The notes under the pieces: generated by a model
Told to the model about the DNA's origin: nothing
Seen by the model: the letters and a program-made list of their open reading frames with translations, nothing else
The model's database searches: none
Program-made: the position numbers and the translations under genes
Assembly: GCF_033239625.1 (NCBI RefSeq)
Contig: NZ_BTCK01000006.1
Span: 62,001 to 126,000, forward strand
Length of the DNA stretch: 64,000 bases
Reading direction: 5' to 3'
From: Paenibacillus_T sp033239625
GTDB lineage: Bacteria > Bacillota > Bacilli > Paenibacillales > Paenibacillaceae
Shown: one piece after another, positions 16,614-24,544 of the stretch
Layout of the letters: each line of letters starts with the position of its first letter
How positions within the stretch are numbered: position 1 is the stretch's first letter

Positions 16614-18701
16614 TTACTGTCCTTCGATCGTAATTCCATTATAGTAGTATTGCATGATATAGATGTAGTCATACCCAAGCTGTGCCAGCCCTTGCGCACC
16701 GTACTGCGATAGACCAACCCCGTGTCCATTGCCATAGCCGACAAAACGGAACTTCGGCTCCACCGTTGCCGCGCGGATCGTACCGTCTCCGCTCAGTACA
16801 TAGTAGTTGGAGGATGCGAGCGTCTTGCCGTTTGCCCCCATGATATACATAGATCCCGACTGCTCTGGACGTTTGGTCGTTGCGCCATTCGCACCTTCGA
16901 TATCTACACGCGCCGTCTCATCGATCTGGAAGCGCGTGCTAGGCAGACCGCCCATCAGCGTCCGATAGTTGACCGGAGATTTCGTAGATAGCGACGATCC
17001 GTTAATGCGCATGCCGATCACGCGGCCCGATTCGCCATAGTCCGCTTCAAGCGTTCGAATCGCCGACGTCCAGCCCGAAGATTTCTGGAGCGCCTCTGAT
17101 GTATACGGACCGAGCACCCATGACATTTTGTTCGATTCGACGGATTGATCGATGAGGACGACCTGAGTCCCTTTCGCCAGCTTATCGACCAGCGCGATCG
17201 AGTCATTAACAACCGGGTTATCTCGTACTTTAACGCCATCGGTATTCGTCGTTAACACCTTAGCTCCAGCCGCATTCCTGCGCCCTGTGTCATTGAGCAG
17301 ATCCTCGCGGATGTAACCGACAGCCCCGCTCGGAACAACAACCCGATACCACTGCATCAAGCCTTTCTCGGCATTCTGATCCGGACTCGGAACCGACTTC
17401 AAATAAGGAACCGCATTGCCCCAGATTTCAGTCGCGTCCGCGGTTTGGCCGCCTGCATTCGAAGAGAACAACGCTTCAATCGGCTTGCCGTTGTACATGG
17501 CAACCTTGCCAGCCGTCGCATTGACGGCATCCGTAGTCGTCTGTTTCTCCGCGCCTATGCCGCTGTACACTTGGCTGAGCTCCGTATCATTCACATGCGC
17601 AATCCCGAAGCCCATTCCTTGATAGAGCGCATAAGAGCGTGCCGCTACCGCCTGCGCCTTCAACGCCTCGCTTGCCCAAGTGGAGGGCATCTCAGAAGGA
17701 ACGACGGAATACAAATATTGCTCGAACGGCAGCTCATTGATAACCGCCATCTTGCCGTTATACGAGCTTACCTCCATAGAACCGCGGTAAGTCCTTCCGC
17801 CCCGCTCCTGCAGCTTAATGCCGGAGCTTCCATCCGTCGACACCCATACCTTCGTGCCGCTTGCCGGGAACGAATAGGATGGATAAGTCTGCTTCGCAGT
17901 GCCCGATATCGTATTATCATCACGAATCAGCAGGTATGGCGTAGTTGTGTCTGCTTCGCGAAGCGCAGGAGCGCCTGCGACCTTGCTTGCATTCGACTTG
18001 ATGGTTGCCAGCGCCGCTGAATCAGCTGCAGCCCCAACCATAACACTGTATGTACCCGCCTTGCGCATAGCTGGATAAGCGTCAATACCTGCGCTGCTAA
18101 ACAGTTGAACAGCGCTGCGAGCAGCTGCTTCGCTTGCGTATGTGCCGCCTTCAAGATGAAGCGGACCCGTGAGCGATGCTTTGAGCGACCCCAGCAGCGA
18201 TGCAACAGAGCCATCCTTCGTCCATTTATCCATGGCCGTCTTCGCTTCAGCAGCCGTATTATAGCTGCCTTCCGACACAACGTAATAAGACTTGCCGCTC
18301 TTCGAGACGGTTGTAATGGACGGCGAACCGCCCAATGCTTGTACCCGCTTCGAGATCGACTGCGCCGTATTGAAATCAGTTGTTTCTACTACTTTAACCT
18401 TATAATCGTCGAAAGCGAATCGTACAGGATCCTTCCCTGCAGTGAGCCAAGGCTCGACAGCCGAAGCCGTCCGCATGCCAATCTTAAGGCCCTCAGCTGA
18501 CGTGAAAGTCGCAGTCGCTGTATTCAATCGATACTTTCCGGCTGATGCTTCAATGAATAGCGCGACTCGTATGTTATCCAGTTTAGGGACTGCCGCACCG
18601 ACTGAAGGTGATTCCTGCCACACGGAGACGGACAATAGAAGCGCAGCTGATACAATAACGCCGAATACACGATTTTTCATTTTGGTTCGTTTAGCAGACA
18701 C
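16614..18701 (-). CDS. SpoIID/LytB domain protein, secreted
   Basis: SpoIID-family proteins cleave denuded glycan strands of peptidoglycan during engulfment (SpoIID) or modulate amidases (LytB). The protein begins with a signal peptide (KMKNRVFGVIVSAALLLSV). About 250 residues with SPOR-like repeats follow (YYVVSEGSYNTAAEAKTAM; TYSVMVGAAADSAALA). Then comes the SpoIID domain with the catalytic Glu in YSVVPSEMPSTWASEALKAQ near residue 345, an inserted SH3-like segment (GVKVRDNPVVNDS), and the terminal motif GHGVGLSQYGAQGLAQLGYD. At 695 residues it is about twice SpoIID (343). I chose GTG 18701 because AAGGAG lies 13 bases upstream; ATG 18680 is the alternative. It may act in engulfment, but it is not the classical spoIID locus. 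Confidence 0.88.
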   Translation of the reverse strand: MSAKRTKMKNRVFGVIVSAALLLSVSVWQESPSVGAAVPKLDNIRVALFIEASAGKYRLNTATATFTSAEGLKIGMRTASAVEPWLTAGKDPVRFAFDDYKVKVVETTDFNTAQSISKRVQALGGSPSITTVSKSGKSYYVVSEGSYNTAAEAKTAMDKWTKDGSVASLLGSLKASLTGPLHLEGGTYASEAAARSAVQLFSSAGIDAYPAMRKAGTYSVMVGAAADSAALATIKSNASKVAGAPALREADTTTPYLLIRDDNTISGTAKQTYPSYSFPASGTKVWVSTDGSSGIKLQERGGRTYRGSMEVSSYNGKMAVINELPFEQYLYSVVPSEMPSTWASEALKAQAVAARSYALYQGMGFGIAHVNDTELSQVYSGIGAEKQTTTDAVNATAGKVAMYNGKPIEALFSSNAGGQTADATEIWGNAVPYLKSVPSPDQNAEKGLMQWYRVVVPSGAVGYIREDLLNDTGRRNAAGAKVLTTNTDGVKVRDNPVVNDSIALVDKLAKGTQVVLIDQSVESNKMSWVLGPYTSEALQKSSGWTSAIRTLEADYGESGRVIGMRINGSSLSTKSPVNYRTLMGGLPSTRFQIDETARVDIEGANGATTKRPEQSGSMYIMGANGKTLASSNYYVLSGDGTIRAATVEPKFRFVGYGNGHGVGLSQYGAQGLAQLGYDYIYIMQYYYNGITIEGQ

Positions 18702-18777
18702 GTTGTAATAAGCACTCCTTCCTTCTTGCATGCTGTGCACCGTCCCAGGCGATTGCTTTATGTGCGTGTACTGCCTC

Positions 18778-19785
18778 TTAAGAATCGCCGGGAATCGGTA
18801 TGCCGAGATGACGATACGCCTGCGGTGTGGCAACACGTCCGCGAGGCGTCCGCTGCAGCAGGCCTACCTGCATTAAGTAAGGCTCGTATACATCTTCAAT
18901 GGTCTGACTTTCTTCGCCGATCGTTGCCGCGATCGTATCGAGGCCCACCGGGCCGCCGCGGAACCCTTCGATCATGGCACGAAGCATCTTGTGATCGATC
19001 GCATCGAGTCCCATCGGATCGACGCGAAGCAGCTCGAGCGCAGAACGCGCCAGCTCATGCGTGATGATGCCGTCGCCGCGCACCTGAGCAAAGTCGCGCA
19101 CCCGCTTCAGCAGACGGTTCGCGATACGCGGTGTACCGCGTGAGCGGAGCGCGATCTCTGTCGCCGCTTCCCCTACAATACTGACGCCGAGTATATCGGA
19201 GGCACGCGATACGATAAAAGCAAGCTCGTCCGTCTTATAAAATTCGAGCCTGCTGACGACGCCGAAGCGGTCGCGAAGCGGTGCAGACAGCAAGCCAGCT
19301 CTCGTCGTGGCACCGATCAGCGTGAAAGGCGGCAGGTCAAGCCGCACAGAACGGGCGCTTGGCCCTTTGCCGATCATAATATCGAGCGCGAAGTCTTCCA
19401 TCGCCGGATACAGCACTTCCTCGACCGACCGATTGAGCCGATGAATCTCGTCGATGAACAGGACGTCGCCTTCCTGCAAATTCGTCAGCAGCGCGGCGAG
19501 ATCGCCGGGGCGCTCGATAGCAGGTCCCGACGTCGTTCTTAGGTTAACCCCTAGCTCGTTGGCGATAATGTTCGACAGCGTCGTTTTGCCAAGGCCCGGC
19601 GGACCATACAGCAGCACATGATCAAGCGCTTCCTTGCGAAGCTTCGCTGCTTCGATGAATACCTTCAAGTTTTCCTTAACGCTGGTCTGACCAATATATT
19701 CAGCCAAATAGCGGGGACGAAGACTCAATTCAACAGCTTGTTCATCCATCATTAAGTTAGCGGATATGATACGATCATCATCCAT
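18778..19785 (-). CDS. ruvB: Holliday junction branch migration helicase RuvB
   Basis: RuvB is the AAA+ motor that drives branch migration of Holliday junctions together with RuvA. The 335-residue protein has the Walker A motif GPPGLGKTT near residue 60, Walker B DEIHRLN near 110, the sensor segment IGATTRAGLLSAPLRDRFG near 157, and a winged-helix C-terminus. Length is normal. ruvA is 25 bases upstream; the SpoIID-like gene follows. Confidence 0.98.
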   Translation of the reverse strand: MDDDRIISANLMMDEQAVELSLRPRYLAEYIGQTSVKENLKVFIEAAKLRKEALDHVLLYGPPGLGKTTLSNIIANELGVNLRTTSGPAIERPGDLAALLTNLQEGDVLFIDEIHRLNRSVEEVLYPAMEDFALDIMIGKGPSARSVRLDLPPFTLIGATTRAGLLSAPLRDRFGVVSRLEFYKTDELAFIVSRASDILGVSIVGEAATEIALRSRGTPRIANRLLKRVRDFAQVRGDGIITHELARSALELLRVDPMGLDAIDHKMLRAMIEGFRGGPVGLDTIAATIGEESQTIEDVYEPYLMQVGLLQRTPRGRVATPQAYRHLGIPIPGDS

Positions 19786-19810
19786 GGGTCATTCCTCCTT
19801 CCGCTTACCA

Positions 19811-20419
19811 TTACCCTTTAAACAGCTGCTGCAACGCTCGCTTCATAAGCGAATCGACCGACTCGTCCGGCTTAATCGACTCGCGCAGGCCTTCATAGGC
19901 TTTGTTCAGCTCTGCACCCGTATAACCAAGCGCCTCCAGCGCCTCGCGAGCTTCCGCCCATGCGCCGACCTTCTGATCGGATGGCGAGCTCTCCTCCGCA
20001 TCCGCGCCGAACGCGAGCGGTGCATTGCCGAGCTTATCCTTCAAATCAAGAATCATGCGCTGCGCCGTCTTCTTGCCGATGCCAGGCAGCTTGGTCAAGA
20101 AGTTGACGTTCTCTTGTTGAATGGCCGCCACAATGGCTTCCGGCTTGCCGCCAGCCAATACGCCGAGCGCTACGCGCGGGCCAATTCCCGACACCTCCAG
20201 CAGCTTGCGAAACATCGTCTGCTCGTCGCGCGATGAGAAGCCGAACAGCTGAATCGCATCCTCGCGTACATGGTGATGAATGAACACCGTAACCGGCTCG
20301 CTCGACCGGGCAAACGCATACGGATTAGGCGTGAATACCCGATAACCTACATCACGCACATCGAGCACAACGTATTCCGACTCCCAATGGACGACCGGAC
20401 CTTTCAGAAAATCGATCAT
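19811..20419 (-). CDS. ruvA: Holliday junction branch migration complex subunit RuvA
   Basis: RuvA binds four-way junctions as a tetramer and recruits RuvB. The 202-residue protein starts MIDFLKGPVVHWESEYVVLD, the usual N-terminal OB fold, has two helix-hairpin-helix motifs (LLEVSGIGPRVALGVL near 72 and LTKLPGIGKKTAQRMI near 107), a variable linker, and the C-terminal RuvB-binding domain (EAREALEALGYTGAELNKAYE). The ATG at 20419 overlaps the ruvC stop codon as ATGA, indicating coupled translation. Confidence 0.98.
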   Translation of the reverse strand: MIDFLKGPVVHWESEYVVLDVRDVGYRVFTPNPYAFARSSEPVTVFIHHHVREDAIQLFGFSSRDEQTMFRKLLEVSGIGPRVALGVLAGGKPEAIVAAIQQENVNFLTKLPGIGKKTAQRMILDLKDKLGNAPLAFGADAEESSPSDQKVGAWAEAREALEALGYTGAELNKAYEGLRESIKPDESVDSLMKRALQQLFKG

Positions 20420-20919
20420 AATTTCGGCACCCCGTTCAATTTGTTCGTCAGCACGACGGAATGCGCATGACAAATCGCAACGGCAAGCGCATCGGCCACG
20501 TCGTCAGGCTTCGGTACCGCGCTCAGCTTCAAGAACATGCGGACCATCTCCTGTACCTGCCTCTTCTCTGCCTTGCCGTATCCGACAACGGCCTGTTTGA
20601 CCTGCAGCGGCGTATATTCCGCAACGGGAAGTCCGCGCTGCGCTGCCGCTAATATAATAACCCCACGTGCCTGACCAACAGCAAAAGCCGTCGTCACGTT
20701 GCGGTTGAAAAACAACTTCTCGACCGCAACTTCGTCCGGCTTGTATTTGTCCATCAGCGCTCCTGCCGATTCATACACCTGTATAAGGCGCGTCTCCTGC
20801 GGCGTTCCTGCCTTCGTCTCAATCGATCCGTATTGCACAGGCGTGAGCTTATGTCCGTCCTTATCTACAAATCCGAATCCCACAATCGCAATCCCGGGAT
20901 CTATGCCAAGCACACGCAA
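20416..20919 (-). CDS. ruvC: Crossover junction endodeoxyribonuclease RuvC
   Basis: RuvC cuts Holliday junctions. The 167-residue protein shows the acidic active site: Asp7 in VLGIDPGIAIVGFG, Glu in AVEKLFFNRNVTTA near 67, and the acidic pair in KPDDVADALAVAICHAH near 138-141. B. subtilis lacks RuvC and uses RecU, but Paenibacillaceae and clostridia often have it ahead of ruvAB, as here. No clear promoter was identified in the repeat-rich region upstream. Confidence 0.97.
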   Translation of the reverse strand: MRVLGIDPGIAIVGFGFVDKDGHKLTPVQYGSIETKAGTPQETRLIQVYESAGALMDKYKPDEVAVEKLFFNRNVTTAFAVGQARGVIILAAAQRGLPVAEYTPLQVKQAVVGYGKAEKRQVQEMVRMFLKLSAVPKPDDVADALAVAICHAHSVVLTNKLNGVPKL

Positions 20920-21059
20920 ATTCGTCCTCTCCCTTACGCACCTGCAATTAACGGAAGCTTCCTCCCATTATAGCAAAATATCCGCGAGATGAGAACGCGC
21001 GTTTCTACTGTGAGACACTTCGCGGGGGAATTGTCTTTAGAAATCATTATGCTCATAGG

Positions 21060-21310
21060 GCCACTCCGTGAACAATTGCTAAGTGATGCTTCATCTGAAG
21101 AAGCCACTCCGTGGACAAATATTCTTCCGATCGCTGTTGTCCTCGGATTGTTCTGATTTTATAAATTCAGATATTGTAACAATCCGAGTGACAAAGGCGA
21201 ACGCTAGCGCTTCTCCAGAATCATTTGTCCACTTCGTTGCCTTGGATTCCGCGCTGCGCAGAGCATCGTCCACTGCGTGGACTCCTAATTCGCATATTTC
21301 AAATGACATC
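21060..21310. repeat. Probable dispersed intergenic repeat with long hairpin
   Basis: Perfect 11-base arms CTCGGATTGTT (21142-21152) and AACAATCCGAG (21178-21188) enclose a second, AT-rich inverted repeat (CTGATTTTAT/AATTCAG). CACTCCGTG motifs flank it on the left and a CACTGCGTG variant on the right. The modular, symmetrical organisation is typical of dispersed intergenic repeats; only one copy lies in this window, so that reading is inference. Confidence 0.4.
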
Positions 21311-21427
21311 CCCCCGCGCCGTGTCTGGGATGGGAACTTGGTTTGGTCGTCTATTTCATATGGACGACCACAACCATTTTACTGGATAAGTGCAAATCAA
21401 AGTGCGGATCATTGTTAGTTTGTGGCG

Positions 21428-21457
21428 TGGACTCGTATACACTTTATGCTGTATAAT
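21428..21457 (+). promoter_or_regulatory. Promoter of the small His-rich gene
   Basis: TGGACT (21428-21433) and TATAAT (21452-21457) are 18 bases apart. The -10 box is perfect and the -35 matches four of six consensus bases. The start codon lies 33 bases downstream. Confidence 0.6.
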
Positions 21458-21489
21458 TTAGGAAAATTAGAGAGAGAGAGGTGCGTACT

Positions 21490-21753
21490 ATGGACAATCA
21501 TGACCACTCAAACTCGAATCATTCACATTCGCATACATATACGCATCATGATAACAATGATACGAACGCTGGAGCGGATGTGCCTGTGTTTAATGATGTA
21601 ACATCGCATTATCAGAATATTATGGGCGTGCCGAATAAGAAGGCGGAATTGAAATCGATGCCAGGGCCAGTCCGCTGGTTCGGCTATTTCTTCTATGCCG
21701 CGATTATCGTGCTGGCTGTGACCTTCATTGTATCTTATATCGTCAATCGTTGA
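21490..21753 (+). CDS. Small His-rich N-terminus, single-helix membrane protein
   Basis: This 87-residue protein is not recognised. Its first 25 residues are rich in His, Asn, Asp and Ser (MDNHDHSNSNHSHSHTYTHH), followed by a short conserved-looking middle (FNDVTSHYQNIMGVPNKK) and one membrane helix (WFGYFFYAAIIVLAVTFIVS) close to the C-terminus. The His cluster could bind zinc or nickel; this is inference. The ATG at 21490 is preceded by GAGAGAGG and a promoter with a perfect -10 box, and a terminator follows, so the gene looks real and monocistronic. It is convergent with bofC. Confidence 0.75.
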   Translation: MDNHDHSNSNHSHSHTYTHHDNNDTNAGADVPVFNDVTSHYQNIMGVPNKKAELKSMPGPVRWFGYFFYAAIIVLAVTFIVSYIVNR

Positions 21754-21754
21754 T

Positions 21755-21783
21755 CGTTCGCTGAATAGGCGGGCGTTTTTTTA
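21755..21783 (+). terminator. Terminator after the His-rich gene
   Basis: Arms CGTTCGC and GCGGGCG (with two G-U pairs) around TGAATAG are followed by seven T. Confidence 0.65.
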
Positions 21784-21791
21784 TATGCGCA

Positions 21792-21824
21792 AATAAAAAG
21801 CCCCTGTCTTGACGACAGGAGCTT
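21792..21824 (-). terminator. Terminator after bofC
   Basis: Arms AGCTCCTGTC/GACAGGGGCT form a hairpin followed on the minus strand by TTTTTATTT. Confidence 0.85.
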
Positions 21825-21835
21825 AGGCTGTGCGA

Positions 21836-22528
21836 TTATGGGGTCATCGTCTGGCGGGAAGCGTCCAGCGCGAAGTCGCTGAACGATGAGAGAATGCTGT
21901 AGTACGTTTCTTTGTCCTCGATGCGAATGCCGTTGGTCAGCCGTTTGATCTCTTCTTCAGGCAAGCTGCTCTCCATGAAGTTGACATCAAGCTGGTAGAA
22001 GGTTCGTACGACCTTCTCCTTTTTCGGCGGTCCGTCATACAGCGTCAATCTACCGGCGCGATCAACGCCGAATACAGCGCGTTGCTTGCACGCCTCTGAT
22101 AAGTCGCTTACCCGTTCTTCCAGCACTAGCGAAGGAATCGCAGCAGGCGACGAATTTAAGCGGACGAAAGAAACGGCCTTCCTCTTCGCAGCCTTCAGCG
22201 CCCGATCGACGGGAAGCATGCCCAGCGAGCGATATTCCTCCCCGCACAGGTAGGTGCGATGGATACGAACGAACATTGGCTGTTTGATCGACGTGATGGC
22301 TTTCTCAAGCTGCATTTTCTGATTAGCGGATTGAACGCTTCCGTTATAGGAGGAGCGAACTGAACCTGGATCGACAAAGTATTGGTTATCGCTTGCTAAT
22401 GCCGTTGGAATTGCACTTGCGCTCGCGCCATAGATGACGAGAACCAGCATGCTTCCCAGCGTCCACACCGGGCGGCCATTGCGGCGAAGCTTACGTTTGA
22501 GCTGTTTCCATAGGCTGAATGCCCTCAT
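21836..22528 (-). CDS. bofC: Bypass-of-forespore protein BofC
   Basis: BofC is made in the forespore and exported to the space between the two spore membranes, where it restrains the SpoIVB protease that triggers pro-sigma-K processing. From ATG 22528 the protein has 230 residues with a basic N-terminus, a membrane/export segment (PVWTLGSMLVLVIYGASASA near residue 20), and the BofC C-terminal domain (GVDRAGRLTLYDGPPKKEKV near 150). An AAGGGGA ribosome site supports this ATG over the one 30 codons upstream. spoIVFA and spoIVFB, downstream in the same checkpoint, lie elsewhere in this window. In B. subtilis bofC is also close to ruvAB. Confidence 0.88.
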   Translation of the reverse strand: MRAFSLWKQLKRKLRRNGRPVWTLGSMLVLVIYGASASAIPTALASDNQYFVDPGSVRSSYNGSVQSANQKMQLEKAITSIKQPMFVRIHRTYLCGEEYRSLGMLPVDRALKAAKRKAVSFVRLNSSPAAIPSLVLEERVSDLSEACKQRAVFGVDRAGRLTLYDGPPKKEKVVRTFYQLDVNFMESSLPEEEIKRLTNGIRIEDKETYYSILSSFSDFALDASRQTMTP

Positions 22529-22598
22529 GGCGAATATCCCCTTACATCCCTGTTTTCCGTTATTGTGGCTTAATGCAAGGGAAATATTCACACGTATG

Positions 22599-22641
22599 CA
22601 AAAAGAGACAGCGAGCACTGCTTTCGCAGGCGATCGCTGCC
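22599..22641 (-). terminator. Terminator after safA
   Basis: A long hairpin (CAGCGA...TCGCTG with inner CTGC/GCAG around GAAA) is followed on the minus strand by TCTCTTTTT. Confidence 0.8.
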
Positions 22642-22650
22642 TCCATTGCG

Positions 22651-24348
22651 TTAATTATTGATCCACGGCTTGCTTGAGCGTTTGCGTTCAGCCGGCCGCG
22701 ACGAAACGCTGCGGACTGCCACTTTCTTAACCGGTTTGCGCGGAGCATTCCGCTTAACCGATTTGCTGCTGCCTGCCGCTTGGTTAACTTTAATCGTGTC
22801 GGATTCCAATGACTCTTCTCCGCCTACTTCCTGGCGTTTGTTGCAGCCGCAATCCTTATCATTAGCAGCTTGTTGTACAGGCCAAGTCGGATACGCGCCA
22901 TAAGGCCATTGCGATTGCCCTGCTGCGAATGGATCAACTGCGCTAGGCGAGCCGTAGCCGTAATAGTCTCCCGTGCCCGCAGGCGATACTGTCGGCACAC
23001 CATAGCCATAATGCTCGAGGTTTGTTGGTGACACAACAGGAGCGCCATAACCATGAAGCTCAGGGCCAACATTCGCTGGCGATACGAGCGGCGAACCATA
23101 GCCATATTGTTCTGGGCCAACATTCGCTGGCGATACAAGCGGTGAACCATAGCCATATTGCTCTGGGCCAACATTCGCTGGCGATACGAGCGGCGAACCA
23201 TAGCCATATTGCTCTGGGCCAACATTCGCTGGCGATACGAGCGGCGAGCCATAGCCATGGTGCTCTGGGCCGATATTCGCTGGCGATACGAGCGGAGAGC
23301 CATAGCCTTGTTGCTCGGGACCAATATTCGCTGGCGATACAATCGGCGAGCCATAGCCGTAGTGCTCAGGTCCAAGGTTCGCAGGCGATACGAGCGGCGA
23401 GCCGTAGCCGTGGTGCTCTGAGCCAACATTCGCTGGCGATACGAGCGGCGAGCCATAGCCATAATGCTCAGGGCCGATATTCGTTGGCGATACGAGCGGC
23501 GAGCCATAGCCATGGTGCTCTGGGCCAATATTCGCTGGCGATACGAGCGGCGAGCCATAGCCATAATGTTCTGGACCAATATGGACTGGCGACACTTGTT
23601 CCGGCATATGCGGCACACCGTACACAGCACCCGCTTCTACAGCGGGAATGCCGCATTGCTGGAAGAGATGTACGTTCTGCTGATGATACTCAACATGAAC
23701 AGGATACGGCTTCGGCACTGGCTTCTCAACAACGATCGGCGCTGGAGCAGGAGCAGGAGCCGGCAGCGTCACTGGCGCTTCTGGCAATGCTTCTGCAATC
23801 GGTCCAGTCGGCGTCTTCGTGATCGGAGCAGTCGGCACCTTGCCGGTATTCTTTTTGCCAGGAATAATGCCCGTCGGAATTTTACCTGCCAAGCCCTGTA
23901 CGCTGTTCTTGATCGACGACGGACTGAAGTGATTGCTGTTGTGATGCGCCTCTGTTCCTTGTGCATTCATCTGATTCACGATGCTCTCCGCATGCACATG
24001 CGATTTCGGAATGTTCACGATATCGCCAGTCAGCAGAACATTCGGATTTTTGAGCTGTGGATTCGCCTTGATCAAGTCGTTAAGCGGAATACCCCAAGCC
24101 TTCGACAGCTTCCACAACGTATCTCCTTGCTTAACAACATGCTGATGCATGATGCCTTCACCTGCGTGCGAGCCATTCGAGCCATGTGCTCCATGCGGGT
24201 TAGATGGGATTTTCACTTTCATCCCAACTTCGATGGCGTCTGGATTTGTAATGCTAGGATTCAGCTTTACGATTTCCTCAACGGATACGCCATATTTTTG
24301 TGCGAGCCAGAAAAGCGTATCGCCGCTTTTGACAATATGGATTTTCAC
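22651..24348 (-). CDS. safA: SafA-like spore coat morphogenetic protein with LysM domains and 17-residue repeats
   Basis: SafA directs inner coat assembly and is targeted to the cortex through LysM. The protein has two LysM domains: one at about residues 2-46 (KIHIVKSGDTLFWLAQKYGV) and one at about 67-112 (MHQHVVKQGDTLWKLSKAWG). A Pro/Ala-rich linker follows, then about eleven near-identical 17-residue repeats of the type GPEHYGYGSPLVSPANI plus degenerate ends. Near the C-terminus are a Cys pair (DCGC) and a very basic Ser/Arg/Lys tail. GTG 24348, 10 bases after GGAGG, gives 565 residues. B. subtilis SafA (387 residues) has one LysM. The place between pheA and bofC fits SafA. The repeat region differs from Bacillus and probably evolves fast. 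Confidence 0.82.
   Translation of the reverse strand: MKIHIVKSGDTLFWLAQKYGVSVEEIVKLNPSITNPDAIEVGMKVKIPSNPHGAHGSNGSHAGEGIMHQHVVKQGDTLWKLSKAWGIPLNDLIKANPQLKNPNVLLTGDIVNIPKSHVHAESIVNQMNAQGTEAHHNSNHFSPSSIKNSVQGLAGKIPTGIIPGKKNTGKVPTAPITKTPTGPIAEALPEAPVTLPAPAPAPAPIVVEKPVPKPYPVHVEYHQQNVHLFQQCGIPAVEAGAVYGVPHMPEQVSPVHIGPEHYGYGSPLVSPANIGPEHHGYGSPLVSPTNIGPEHYGYGSPLVSPANVGSEHHGYGSPLVSPANLGPEHYGYGSPIVSPANIGPEQQGYGSPLVSPANIGPEHHGYGSPLVSPANVGPEQYGYGSPLVSPANVGPEQYGYGSPLVSPANVGPEQYGYGSPLVSPANVGPELHGYGAPVVSPTNLEHYGYGVPTVSPAGTGDYYGYGSPSAVDPFAAGQSQWPYGAYPTWPVQQAANDKDCGCNKRQEVGGEESLESDTIKVNQAAGSSKSVKRNAPRKPVKKVAVRSVSSRPAERKRSSKPWINN
22960..23600 (-). repeat. 51-bp tandem repeats inside safA
   Basis: About eleven full in-frame copies of a 51-bp unit encode the 17-residue motif with core GYGSPLVSPAN, followed by degenerate copies towards the 3' end of the gene. 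Copies 8-10 are identical at the protein level, pointing to recent duplication. Because the period is a multiple of three, copy number can change without a frameshift. Confidence 0.95.
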
Positions 24349-24497
24349 TCCCCGCAAACCTCCATTCACGGACTATAGTGCGAGCGGCGCGAGACATTCG
24401 CCCACCAATCATTACATCCTATGCGCGTCATAGGCCGATGTCCCCGTCCGTTAGAAAAAAATTTGCATGTATCCCCTGCTCGTCTCGTTCATCTGCA

Positions 24498-24533
24498 CAA
24501 AAAAGCTCCTCCGGCAAATCGCCGAAAGAGCTT
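24498..24533 (-). terminator. Terminator after pheA
   Basis: Arms AAGCTCTTTCGGCG and TGCCGGAGGAGCTT form an imperfect hairpin followed on the minus strand by TTTTTTG. Confidence 0.85.
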
Positions 24534-24544
24534 AGCTTAAGAGC

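Larger units (their letters stand above)
20920..21480. other. Repeat-rich intergenic region upstream of ruvC
   Basis: This 560-base region between ruvC (minus) and the small plus-strand gene has no convincing gene. It contains two clear copies of the motif CACTCCGTG(A/G)ACAA (near 21062 and 21106), a looser relative (CACTGCGTGGACT near 21270), and the long hairpin at 21142-21188. ORFs through it have no start signal or recognisable similarity. Confidence 0.55.

Noticed and set aside
21083..21418. Open frames in the region before ruvC (111 codons plus, 72 codons minus)
   Set aside because: They run through inverted repeats, have no ribosome site or recognisable similarity, and their composition follows the repeat.
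22960..23600. Regular 51-bp repeats that could suggest a CRISPR array
   Set aside because: There are no unique spacers; the repeats are contiguous, in frame and encode a 17-residue protein motif within safA. No cas genes are near.
23022..23822. Open frames on the plus strand through the safA repeats
   Set aside because: They remain open only because the repeat is a multiple of three; the minus-strand frame has the LysM domains and the ribosome site.
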